Shown here one piece after another: positions 24,513 to 32,995 of a DNA stretch of 64,000 nt. Source of the stretch: DASRFA01 sp035651755 (GTDB lineage: Bacteria > Desulfobacterota > Binatia > UBA12015); assembly GCA_035651755.1 (NCBI GenBank), contig DASRFA010000043.1, positions 205,306-269,305 on the forward strand, in the 5' to 3' direction. Position 1 is the stretch's first letter. Each line of letters opens with the position of its first letter. A program made the translations under genes and the position numbers. The notes under the pieces were generated by a model. That model had not been told where the DNA came from and made no database searches. It saw nothing but the letters and a program-made list of their open reading frames with translations.

Positions 24513-27500
24513 TCAGTAGCGCTTCTGCCAGATGACGTCGATCGCGCTCTCACCCTGCGAGGACGCCGCGCCCTGCAGCGTGATCGTCGGCGTCAAGTAA
24601 TACTGGACCGTCACCGACGACCCGACGAGCCCCTGGAGCTGGCGCGGCGTGCCGCCCTGCGGCCCGCCGAAGTCCTGCCCGATCGACACGAAGATGTCGT
24701 TCCCGATGTAGCGCCCGACCCCGACCGTGCCCGCGGTCGAGCCGGTCGGCATCTGGAACGTGATGCTCGCGAGGCCGAACGTGTCGACGATCGACTTCTC
24801 GAGCTCCGGCGCGACGTAGCTCGCGAGGAGCCCGACGGCCTGGCGCTGCAGTCCCTCGCCCTGCGCCGACGTGAGCTCCGACGACGGCTTCCCGAAGAGC
24901 AGCACCGAGAGGATGTCGCTCTGGTCGAGCGGCGGCTGGCTCGACAGATCGAGCGTCGGCTGCTGGAGCGTTCCCTGGACCGCCATCACGATCCGGTATT
25001 GCGGCGACCGGTAGACCGCACGGACGTCGATGTACGGCGTGATGGGCGTCTCCCCCGACAGCGACACGTAGGCGTGCTCGAGCTCGAGCCGGCGGTTCTG
25101 GAAGATGAACCAGCCGCGCGTCGACACGACCTGGCCCGTCAAGCGCAGATCGTCGCGCGGCGCCTTCGTCGCGTAGACGGCTCCCGTCAAGCGGATGTCG
25201 GCGTCGGTGCGCCGGATCGCGACCTGGTCCCCGAGCGTCACGTCGACGGCGATCCGCGTGCGGTCCCAGAGCGACGGCTCCGCGGTCGGCGCGCCCGCAC
25301 CCGCCTGTCCGATCGCCTGGCCGACCGTACCCGACACGGAGGGCTCGAAGCGCCGCGGGTCCTCGGGCGACCGGATGACGACGATCGTCGGGTCCTGCTG
25401 CCGCGCGCCCGCTCTTCCCGGCACGAGCGAGGGACGGATGGTCGCGGGATCGATCACGAGCTTCCCCGTCACGGCGGGCTCGTCGAACGTCCCCGCGACC
25501 TGGATCGCGCCGCTCGCCTGCGCCGTCGCCTCGGAACGGTCGATGACGGTGAGGCGCGCGAGGTCGATGCGGAGGTCGATGCGCGCGGGACGTCCGCCCG
25601 CGAGGTCGATCCGGCCTCCGCCGTGGAGCGCGCCGCCGGACGCGGACAGCTCGCGCAGCTCGATCGCGTCGCGGTCGAAGCCGATCGCGATCCGGCCTCC
25701 GCGCAGGGTCGCGCCCGTCGCCGTCAGGCCGACGTCGAGCCCGTCGACCGTGATGGCGCCCGCGAGGCGCGGCGCCGAGAGCGTGCCGGAAACGTCGACG
25801 TCGACCTGTGCCCGCCCGCGCAGCTCGGTGAAGGTCGCCGGCGGCGCGACCGCGCGCACGCCCGCGACGTCGAGGTTCGCGCCCGTGACGCGCGCGTGGA
25901 GCGGCTTCTCGCTCGCGACCGCGGGCAGCGGCCAGCCGGCCGCGAGCGGGAGCGACGCCGCGAGCACGAGGCTCCCCGTTCCGGGAGCGGTGAGGCGCGC
26001 GTCCACGACGAGGTCGCGGTCGGTCCGAAGCTCGACGGCGAGCGTCCCGTACTCGCGGCTCGCGAGGCCGAGACCGGCGACCTCGAGCGACCCGTGGATG
26101 TCGGGCCGCGCCGCGGTGCCGGCGAGCGCGACCCGGCCGCCGAGGCGGCCGGCGCAGTCGCCGGCGCCGGCGAGCGCGCACACCGGCTGCAGCTCGAGCT
26201 GCTCCACGGCGAGCGTGAGCGCGCTCGCCCGCCTTCCCGCCCGGTCGAGCTCGCCTTCGAGCGCGAGCCGACCGTTCCCGGCGCCGAGCTCGAAGCCGTG
26301 CACCTCGAAGCGGTCGTTCGCGAGCGCGACCGTCGCCTGCCGGGAGAGCCGCCACACCGGGCTCTTCCGGAGCGCGAGCTGCAGCTCCTCGATCACCGCA
26401 CGAGTCGCGGCGTCGGTCCGCTCCACCTCGGCGCGCACGCGCTGCTCGCGGCCGTCGGACGCCTTCGCGACGAGCGAGAGCTGCGCGGCGTCGACCGCGC
26501 GAGCGGCCGGCGCGCCGCGCGCCGTCCGCCGGCTCCAGTCGGCCGCGACGTCGATCTGCTGCGGCTGCTCGCCGAGCGCGCGCTGCGCGCCGGCGACGAG
26601 CGTCAGCCGCCCGGTCAGGTGCGCGCGCGCCGACGGCGCGGCACCGCCGAGACCCGCCGCGTCGGCCGAGAGCCGGAGCGGACCGGTGCCCGCGGGCGTC
26701 CGGAGCGGCTGCGACGCGGTCGCGTCGAGGTGCGCGCCCGCGCTCGCGATCGTGCCCCACGCGTTCGCCCCGAGCGCGAGCACGCCGCCGAAGCCGGGCA
26801 CGATCCCGACGTCGAGGGTGCCGGCGAGCGAGCCGCCGAGCGGCCGGTCGCCGCGCTGTCCGAGCCACGCGGCGCCGGTCACGTCGGTCGGTCCGGCGCG
26901 GAGGCGGAGCTCGGAGACGTCGATCAGATCGGGATCGACGCGCACGCGCGCGCGGCCGTCCTCGACCGGAAAGCCGCGCAGCCGGCTGCCGGTCAGGTCG
27001 ACGCGCGCCTCCATCACCCGGCTCTCGTCGAGCGTGTGCTCGGCGCTCGCCGACGCCTTGAGCCGGATCGCCGTGTTCGCGAGCTGCTCGCGCAGGTCGG
27101 GGAGGACCGCCGCGGGATCGTCGACGGACACCTCGCCTTCGAGCGTCGCGGCGTGCGGCTCCGAGAGCGCGATCGAGCCGCGCAGGTCGGCGCGCCAGGC
27201 GCCGCCCGGTGCGGCGCCCTGGAGGGACGCGAGGATCGCGTCGCCCTCGCGATGCGCCTGCGCCGTCAGCCAGTCCGCTCCGAAGCCGGCGACGCTCGAC
27301 TGCCAGAGCCGGACGTCGGCCGCGAGATCGCGCGGCAGCGGCTCGTCGCCGAGGACGGCGTCGATGCTGCCGTCGCCGGCGATCGTGCCCGCCGGAGCGC
27401 TCGCCGCGACCAGCGCGGGATCGATGCCGGCGACCGCGAAGTGGCCGGTCACCCGGCGCGCGCCGTCGGGCGCGGCGGCCGCGAGCGAGGCGGAGGCGTC

Positions 27501-28310
27501 GACCCGCGCGTCGCCCGACGCGAGCTCGACGTCGGCGGTCGGCGCGGCGACCGATCCGGTCACCTGCACCGTTCCCGTGACGTCGCGATCGGCGGGCCAC
27601 GTCGCGACCACGCTCGCGAGGTCGCGCCCCGCGACCGGCTCCGCGTGGAGCGTGAGCTCGAGATTCTTGCTCCCCTCGAGCCCGACCCATCCGGTCGCGC
27701 GCAGCCACGATGCGTCGCCCCAGCGGAGCCCGAAGCGATCGATCGCGACCAGCGGAGCGCCCTCGCCGACGTAGCGCACGGCTCCGTCGAGGCCGACGTC
27801 GTTCGCCGCGAACGGCTCCGCGCCGAGCCCCAGAAGAACGACCGATCCGCGCGCCAGCGCGATCTCGATCGTCCCGAGCCAGCTCGGCGGCGGCGTGCTC
27901 TCGCCCTCGCCCCGGAGCATCTTCGCGACGTTCCACTCGCCGGCCGCGTCGCGCCGCGCCTGGATGCGGAAGTCCTGGAACTCGAGACGCACGGTCGCGA
28001 TCAGGGGCAGCGCCGGCCGAGCCGAGAGCGCGATGCGGGCGCTCGACGCGATCGCGACCGGCTCGCCGTCGAACTCGACCCGCACGTCGCGCAGGAAGAC
28101 GCCGTCGAGGCCGATGCGCGCGATGTCCCCGATCGCGACGTCGGCGCCCAGCCCGGAGCTCACGAGCGCGGCCGCGCGCGGCCGCAGCCAGCCGCGGACC
28201 GCGGGCCGGTCGATCGTCAAGACCAGGACGGCGGCCGCGAGGACGACGAGCAGCACGAGACCGCCCAGGATCCAGGCGAGCCATCGCAGCGCGGTCCGCA
28301 GCCCCCGCAT
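24513..28310 (-). CDS. tamB: TamB-family translocation and assembly module protein
   Basis: A 1265-residue inner-membrane-anchored, AsmA-like protein that spans the periplasm. With TamA it is implicated in outer-membrane protein insertion and phospholipid transport. The N-terminal helix (WLAWILGGLVLLVVLAAAVLVL, about 12-33) anchors it. The middle about 900 residues are repetitive beta-strand sequence forming the lipid-carrying groove. The C-terminal conserved DUF490 region includes VSTRGWFIFQNRRLELE, TPYIDVRAVYRSPQYR and the terminal LVGSSVTVQYYLTP motif, ending in an outer-membrane-like aromatic residue. Length is normal for the family. Its ATG lies 1 base after the tamA stop, so the two form an operon. 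Confidence 0.94.
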   Translation of the reverse strand: MRGLRTALRWLAWILGGLVLLVVLAAAVLVLTIDRPAVRGWLRPRAAALVSSGLGADVAIGDIARIGLDGVFLRDVRVEFDGEPVAIASSARIALSARPALPLIATVRLEFQDFRIQARRDAAGEWNVAKMLRGEGESTPPPSWLGTIEIALARGSVVLLGLGAEPFAANDVGLDGAVRYVGEGAPLVAIDRFGLRWGDASWLRATGWVGLEGSKNLELTLHAEPVAGRDLASVVATWPADRDVTGTVQVTGSVAAPTADVELASGDARVDASASLAAAAPDGARRVTGHFAVAGIDPALVAASAPAGTIAGDGSIDAVLGDEPLPRDLAADVRLWQSSVAGFGADWLTAQAHREGDAILASLQGAAPGGAWRADLRGSIALSEPHAATLEGEVSVDDPAAVLPDLREQLANTAIRLKASASAEHTLDESRVMEARVDLTGSRLRGFPVEDGRARVRVDPDLIDVSELRLRAGPTDVTGAAWLGQRGDRPLGGSLAGTLDVGIVPGFGGVLALGANAWGTIASAGAHLDATASQPLRTPAGTGPLRLSADAAGLGGAAPSARAHLTGRLTLVAGAQRALGEQPQQIDVAADWSRRTARGAPAARAVDAAQLSLVAKASDGREQRVRAEVERTDAATRAVIEELQLALRKSPVWRLSRQATVALANDRFEVHGFELGAGNGRLALEGELDRAGRRASALTLAVEQLELQPVCALAGAGDCAGRLGGRVALAGTAARPDIHGSLEVAGLGLASREYGTLAVELRTDRDLVVDARLTAPGTGSLVLAASLPLAAGWPLPAVASEKPLHARVTGANLDVAGVRAVAPPATFTELRGRAQVDVDVSGTLSAPRLAGAITVDGLDVGLTATGATLRGGRIAIGFDRDAIELRELSASGGALHGGGRIDLAGGRPARIDLRIDLARLTVIDRSEATAQASGAIQVAGTFDEPAVTGKLVIDPATIRPSLVPGRAGARQQDPTIVVIRSPEDPRRFEPSVSGTVGQAIGQAGAGAPTAEPSLWDRTRIAVDVTLGDQVAIRRTDADIRLTGAVYATKAPRDDLRLTGQVVSTRGWFIFQNRRLELEHAYVSLSGETPITPYIDVRAVYRSPQYRIVMAVQGTLQQPTLDLSSQPPLDQSDILSVLLFGKPSSELTSAQGEGLQRQAVGLLASYVAPELEKSIVDTFGLASITFQMPTGSTAGTVGVGRYIGNDIFVSIGQDFGGPQGGTPRQLQGLVGSSVTVQYYLTPTITLQGAASSQGESAIDVIWQKRY

Positions 28311-28311
28311 C

Positions 28312-30309
28312 TCAGAACTCCGGTCCGATCGAGAAGCTGACCTGGACGAGCGAGTCGCCGGGCGCGCGGTCGAGCCCGAAGCCGATGTCGAGCTCGACCG
28401 GCCCGATCGGCGACGCCGCGCGCACGCCGAAGCCGACGCCGGTCTGGAAGTTCTTCGGGGCGATCGTCCACGACGACAGCTCGACGTCGCCGACGTCGAC
28501 GAAGGCGACGCCCAGGATCGGCCCGAAGAGAGGATGGCGCGCCTCCACCGAGCCGATGGCGAGGCTTCGGCCGCCGAGCGGGTCGTCGTTCGGCTGCGTG
28601 ATCGGGCCGACGCGGCGGCGGCCGTAGCCGCGCACCGGATAGATGCCGCTGCCGCCCGCGTAGAAGCGCTCCCAGAGAGGGATCTGCGGCGTGCCGCCGT
28701 AGACCGAGATCGAGCCGAGCGTGAGCCGGAGCGCGCCCACGAGGTCGCCGACGATCGGGTGGTACGCGCGCAGGTTCGCGATCGTCCGGAACCAGCTGAA
28801 ATCGGCGTCGAGGACCGGACCGCCGGCGAGCTCGGCTGCGAAGTTGAGCATCACGCCGTCGCGCGGGTCGAGGAGGTCGTCGACGTCCGTCCAGCGCACG
28901 CTTGCGCCGACCGACGCGGTGAAGCCGGAGCTCTCGAACACCTTGAGCGCCTCGATCGTCGGGTCCTTCACGTCCGAGAGCGTGTCGTACTCGCCCCGGA
29001 AGAACACGGCGCCCGCGAGGTCGGGGGTCACGCGCCAGTCGACCTGCGGGACGAGGCGGGTGAAGCCGTTCAGGTACGTCGACTCGTCGTCCTGCCCGAG
29101 GTTGAAGACGAGCGAGGTCCGCTGGTTCAGCCCGGGGAAGTGCGGCTGCACGTAGGACGCGGTCACGAGGCGGTTGATCTGCGAGATCCGGACGGACGCG
29201 CCGACCTGCTCGCCGCCCCCGAAGAAGTTGTAGTTCCACCACGACGCGAGGCCGCGAACGCCCTCTTCCGTGCTGTAGCCCGCGCCGAACCGGACCTCGT
29301 TCTCCGGGCCGCGCGTGACCTTCAGGTGCATCGGCACCTCGCCCTCCGCGTCGATCGGGCCGTGGTCCAGGCGGACGATCGAGAAGATGCGAAGGCCGCG
29401 CAGGCGCCGCTCGGTCTCGCGCGCCTTCCGCGAGTCGAAGGGCTCGCCTTTCTCGTACGCGAGCTCGCGCGTCGCGATCGCGTCGCGGAGCTCGCCCAGG
29501 CCTTCGATGCTCGTGTCGCCGAAGGCCGCGGTCGCGCCCGGGGCCGCGCGGTACACGACGTCGACGCAGTGGGTCGGCACGTCGACGCGCGCCGATCGGT
29601 CGACCTTGGGAAACGGGTGGCCGCGCTCGGAGAAGAACGCCGCGATATCGGTGGACGTCTGCTCGTAGGTCGGCTGGTCGAAGGGATCGCCCAGCTTGAG
29701 CGCGAGGCGGCGGCGCAGCTCGGCCTCCTCCGAGGCGGCGATCCAGTCGTCGCCGAAATCGAAGTAGAGGCTGCAGACGAGCGCGGGCTCGCCGAGGTCG
29801 ACGTGGATCGTGACGTCGACGAGACCGGGCTTGCCCGTCGTTCCCTCGGGGGCCTCTTCCGACGGTCCGGACGGGGACGGCGCGGGCGACTCGCCGGGCG
29901 GCAGCGTCTCCGGCGGCGCCGCCGGCGTCGGCAGCGGGATCGGCGGCGGGGGCCCCGCCTCCTCCAGCACCGTGACCTGCGCGTCGACCTTCGCCTCGTA
30001 GTAGCCGTCCGACTGGAGCGCGCGCTCGATGTTCGAGACGTCCTGCGCGAGGTAGGCCGGCACGAAGGGCTCGCGGTCGCGCCAGAAGGCCCACCACGGC
30101 CGCGTCTTCGTCCCGAGGTTCGAGCGGAGGAGCCATCCGCGGGTGAAGCCGGCGCCCTCGAGATGGACGCTTCTCACCCGCCACGGGCGATCCGCGTCGA
30201 TCGCGCTCGGCTCGACCACGCGCCCCTCCTCGGCGACTGCCAGCCCGGAAGACAGCGTCGCGCTCAGCAGCATGCCGAGGGCGGCGAAAGTCAGTCTTCC
30301 GGCTCGCAC
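28312..30309 (-). CDS. tamA: TamA/BamA-family outer membrane protein
   Basis: A 665-residue Omp85-family beta-barrel. An N-terminal signal peptide (FAALGMLLSATLSSGLAVA) is followed by POTRA domains (about residues 40-330). The first is split by a Pro-rich low-complexity insert (IPLPTPAAPPETLPPGESPAPSPSG, about 130-155). The barrel (about 345-665) contains the strands VRFGAGYSTEEGVRG and FYAGGSGIYPVRGYGRR, the latter holding the Omp85 lid-lock (VRGY) motif. The chain ends in a terminal Phe. Length and the adjoining tamB favour TamA rather than BamA. The GTG start has a GAGAGG ribosome-binding site. The Pro-rich insert inside the POTRA region is unusual. Confidence 0.92.
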   Translation of the reverse strand: MRAGRLTFAALGMLLSATLSSGLAVAEEGRVVEPSAIDADRPWRVRSVHLEGAGFTRGWLLRSNLGTKTRPWWAFWRDREPFVPAYLAQDVSNIERALQSDGYYEAKVDAQVTVLEEAGPPPPIPLPTPAAPPETLPPGESPAPSPSGPSEEAPEGTTGKPGLVDVTIHVDLGEPALVCSLYFDFGDDWIAASEEAELRRRLALKLGDPFDQPTYEQTSTDIAAFFSERGHPFPKVDRSARVDVPTHCVDVVYRAAPGATAAFGDTSIEGLGELRDAIATRELAYEKGEPFDSRKARETERRLRGLRIFSIVRLDHGPIDAEGEVPMHLKVTRGPENEVRFGAGYSTEEGVRGLASWWNYNFFGGGEQVGASVRISQINRLVTASYVQPHFPGLNQRTSLVFNLGQDDESTYLNGFTRLVPQVDWRVTPDLAGAVFFRGEYDTLSDVKDPTIEALKVFESSGFTASVGASVRWTDVDDLLDPRDGVMLNFAAELAGGPVLDADFSWFRTIANLRAYHPIVGDLVGALRLTLGSISVYGGTPQIPLWERFYAGGSGIYPVRGYGRRRVGPITQPNDDPLGGRSLAIGSVEARHPLFGPILGVAFVDVGDVELSSWTIAPKNFQTGVGFGVRAASPIGPVELDIGFGLDRAPGDSLVQVSFSIGPEF

Positions 30310-30418
30310 CCGGCCCTCTCTTGATCGGTCTACCGAAGATCGCGCTGGGAGGGAAAAATCCGGGTGGGCGCGAGCCCGGAGGCGGGCGGCGCGGCGTCCG
30401 GGAGCCGCGGACGCGTGG

Positions 30419-31669
30419 TCAAGAAAACAGTCGCAGCAGGTCTTCGTGCGCCGCCGCGGCGTCCTTCCGGCCGAGCTCCAGCAGGACTTCGGTGAACGCG
30501 CCGTCGAAGAGGAGATAGGAGAGGAGGTCCTTGTCGGCGCCGGTCCCGCGCGCGGCGAGCCGCATGGTGAGCCCGACCAGGCGATCGCGCATTCCCTTGC
30601 TCGGTCCCAGCTTCGCCAGGCTCTCGCCCGCGATCTCGCCGATGTCGGCCGACGGGCTGATGAAGCAGCTCTCGACGATGCGAAGGGGAGATCCGCGGAG
30701 CGGCCCGACGCGCCGGTTCAGGCGATCGAGGTAGTCGGGCCCGAACTCCTGCTCGCCGGCCCGCAGCACCTGGTTCTGGAAGCGGAGCTGCATCACGTCC
30801 CATTCGACGCGATCGAGGAGGAGCGCGTTCAGCACCTTGCCGAACAGGTACATCGGGTGGACGTACGAGCCCTGCCGCCCGAAGGCGCGCGCGTCCTCGT
30901 CGGCGGCCGACGCCCGATGGCGGAGGCCGACCACGAGGACCCGGTTCGCGCCGAGGCGGAGCGCCGGAAGGAGGGGCGTGTTCAGGCGGAGGCCGCCGTC
31001 GCAGTAGTACGCTCCGCGGATCCGCTGCGCGGGGAAGAGGATCGGGATCGCGGCCGACGCGAGCGCGTGGCTCGCCCCGATCTTCGCGTGCCGCGCGATG
31101 ACGAACGGATCGGGCTCCCAGCCGTCGATCCGTCCGAGGCGGTTGTCGACGAAGACGACCGAGCGCCCGGTCGCGATCTCGGTCGCCGTGACCGCGAGCG
31201 CGTCGAGCGCGCCCTCCTCGATCTGGCGGTGGATGCGCGCCCAGTCGACGTGCGCCGCGACCAGCTCCTCGAGCGGCTCCGTATCGAGCAGGCCAGGCAT
31301 CCGGCGAGCGGCGTTCGGAAGGGCCGCCCCGACGACCTCGACCGCGCCCGCCGGGACGACGGACTGCCCCCCGAACAGCCAGAGGGGCACGCGGAGCGCG
31401 TCGCCGATCCCGAGGCGGTAGACCTCGGACAGCGAGAGCGCGCGCCACAGCTCGACGAGGCGCGCGCCGCTCCCCTCGCGACCGGCGGTCGACGCGACGA
31501 AGCAGGCGTGGATACCGCCGATGCTCGTCCCGGTGACGATCGAGAAGCGAATCGGGCGGCCGAGGTGCCGCGGCAGCTCGTCGAGGACGTACGAGAGGAC
31601 GCCCGCCTCGTACGCGCCGCGCGCGCCGCCGCCCGAGAGGACGATCGCGAGCTTGCCGCTGTCCGCCAC
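30419..31669 (-). CDS. Patatin-like phospholipase
   Basis: Lipid acyl hydrolase of 416 residues. The oxyanion loop GGGARGAYEAG (about residues 13-23), the nucleophile Ser49 in GTSIGG, and Asp224 in the DGG motif (CDGGLRLNTPLLPAL) form the catalytic dyad. There is no signal peptide or membrane helix, so it is cytoplasmic, or secreted by a route not visible here. The C-terminal about 120 residues resemble a DUF3336/patatin-tail region. The start is GTG. It is separated from tamA by about 110 bases, so it may have its own promoter, though linkage to the lipid-transport genes is suggestive. Confidence 0.9.
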   Translation of the reverse strand: MADSGKLAIVLSGGGARGAYEAGVLSYVLDELPRHLGRPIRFSIVTGTSIGGIHACFVASTAGREGSGARLVELWRALSLSEVYRLGIGDALRVPLWLFGGQSVVPAGAVEVVGAALPNAARRMPGLLDTEPLEELVAAHVDWARIHRQIEEGALDALAVTATEIATGRSVVFVDNRLGRIDGWEPDPFVIARHAKIGASHALASAAIPILFPAQRIRGAYYCDGGLRLNTPLLPALRLGANRVLVVGLRHRASAADEDARAFGRQGSYVHPMYLFGKVLNALLLDRVEWDVMQLRFQNQVLRAGEQEFGPDYLDRLNRRVGPLRGSPLRIVESCFISPSADIGEIAGESLAKLGPSKGMRDRLVGLTMRLAARGTGADKDLLSYLLFDGAFTEVLLELGRKDAAAAHEDLLRLFS

Positions 31670-31747
31670 GGCGCGACTGTGTGCTCTCGCCGCGGCCGCC
31701 CTGTCAACGACGGGCGCGGCGGCGGCGGGAGATCGGAAGGCCCCGGA

Positions 31748-32731
31748 CTACTTGTCGGAGAAGGAGCGGCTCGCGGACGAGGCGAAGCCCTGGTTGTCGA
31801 TCACGACGACGCGCGCGCGGTAGTCGCCGGGGGCGTACGTGAAGCGCGCGATCGGGCTCGCGCCGTCCTGCACGCGGCCGTCGCCGGACTCGAAGACGTA
31901 GCGCACGATCCGGCCGTTCCGGTCAACCGAGTCGCTCGCGTCGAGCTCGATCACGTCGGCCTGGCCGGTGTTCCGCGTGATCGCGTTCACGACGAGGCTC
32001 GCGGTCAGGGAGCCGTCGTTCGCGCGCCCCGGAACCGGCGTTGCGGTCGGCGGCAGCGGGGTTCCGCCGGGCGGCGGCGTCGGGCGCGGCGGGCCGTTCG
32101 GGGTCTTCGCCTTCAGCTGGAAGCCCTCGAGGTTCGAGCAGTCCCACTCCTGCAGGTGCACGACGTCGAGCGGCGGATTGACGCCGTCGTCGAACACGAA
32201 GTGGTGGCGGAAGAGCGAGCGCTGACCCGGCGGGTCGCCGGTGCAGTTGGCGGGCACGGTGCGGGCGAGGCCGCGATCGAGCTTCAGGCGGAACTCGAAG
32301 TGATTGCCGGTGCGGCGCAGCTGCAGGCGGATCTGCGGGCGGTAGCGCTTCGTCTCGAAGACCGCGCGATCGGTCGTCGCCTCGCGGCGCGCCGGGATGA
32401 CCAGCGGCACGACCGGCGCGTCGTCGATCCTCTTGATGAGCTCGCCGGCGCCGCCCTCGCCGACCTCCTCGAGGAGGCTCTCGAGCGTGACGGTCGAGCT
32501 GCCGAGGTCGATCGCGCCGTCGTAGTCGAACTCGCCGCGGATGCGGTACTCGACGCCTCCCGTACCGCCCGGCTCGCGCTGGATGCCGATGTCGGTCGCG
32601 GAGCCGTCGAAGCGCTGCACCCCGTCGACGGCGAACGCAGCGGTCGCGGACAGGAGCGCGAGCGCGGCGGAGACGCCGATCGCGCTCGCGAGCGATCGCG
32701 CGTGCGCACGGAAGCCGAGACCTACGTCCAT
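31748..32731 (-). CDS. Exported PKD-domain protein of unknown function
   Basis: A 327-residue secreted protein. The start ATG at 32731 is supported by an AGGGGAGG ribosome-binding site 7 bases upstream and by the signal peptide that follows (SLASAIGVSAALALLSATAAFA). The N-terminal about 200 residues form an unrecognised beta-rich domain with two Cys (PANCTGDPPG, EWDCSNLEG). A Pro/Thr linker (PRPTPPPGGTPLPPTATPVPG) leads to a PKD/Ig-like domain (about 240-325: VIELDASDSVDRNGRIVRYVFESGDG). PKD domains usually mediate protein or glycan contacts on secreted proteins. I do not know the N-terminal domain. It lies divergently to sucA. Confidence 0.75.
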   Translation of the reverse strand: MDVGLGFRAHARSLASAIGVSAALALLSATAAFAVDGVQRFDGSATDIGIQREPGGTGGVEYRIRGEFDYDGAIDLGSSTVTLESLLEEVGEGGAGELIKRIDDAPVVPLVIPARREATTDRAVFETKRYRPQIRLQLRRTGNHFEFRLKLDRGLARTVPANCTGDPPGQRSLFRHHFVFDDGVNPPLDVVHLQEWDCSNLEGFQLKAKTPNGPPRPTPPPGGTPLPPTATPVPGRANDGSLTASLVVNAITRNTGQADVIELDASDSVDRNGRIVRYVFESGDGRVQDGASPIARFTYAPGDYRARVVVIDNQGFASSASRSFSDK

Positions 32732-32995
32732 GTGTGAGCCTCCCCTGAACCCCCGAGAACGCCCCGACTGTGGCGGGTCGCGCAACTGCGTTCAAGACCT
32801 GATTTCCGATGTGACCGGCGTTGCCTCGAACGGGGGGGGTACGGTCGCGCCCTCGCTTCGACCAGCGCTTCGGCGCGCGCGCGCGGCCCGCGCGCCGTCG
32901 GGCGTGTCGTAGCGGCGGAAAACCGGTAGAGTCTTCGTAGCGCCACGTCGCCGTGGACGTCCGAACGGCCTGCGGCGGCCAGGGGGAAGGGAACG

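Noticed and set aside
28312..30309. BamA as an alternative identity for the outer-membrane barrel
   Set aside because: The gene is directly followed by tamB with one base between, and the POTRA part seems shorter than the five-domain BamA form. TamA is the better call.
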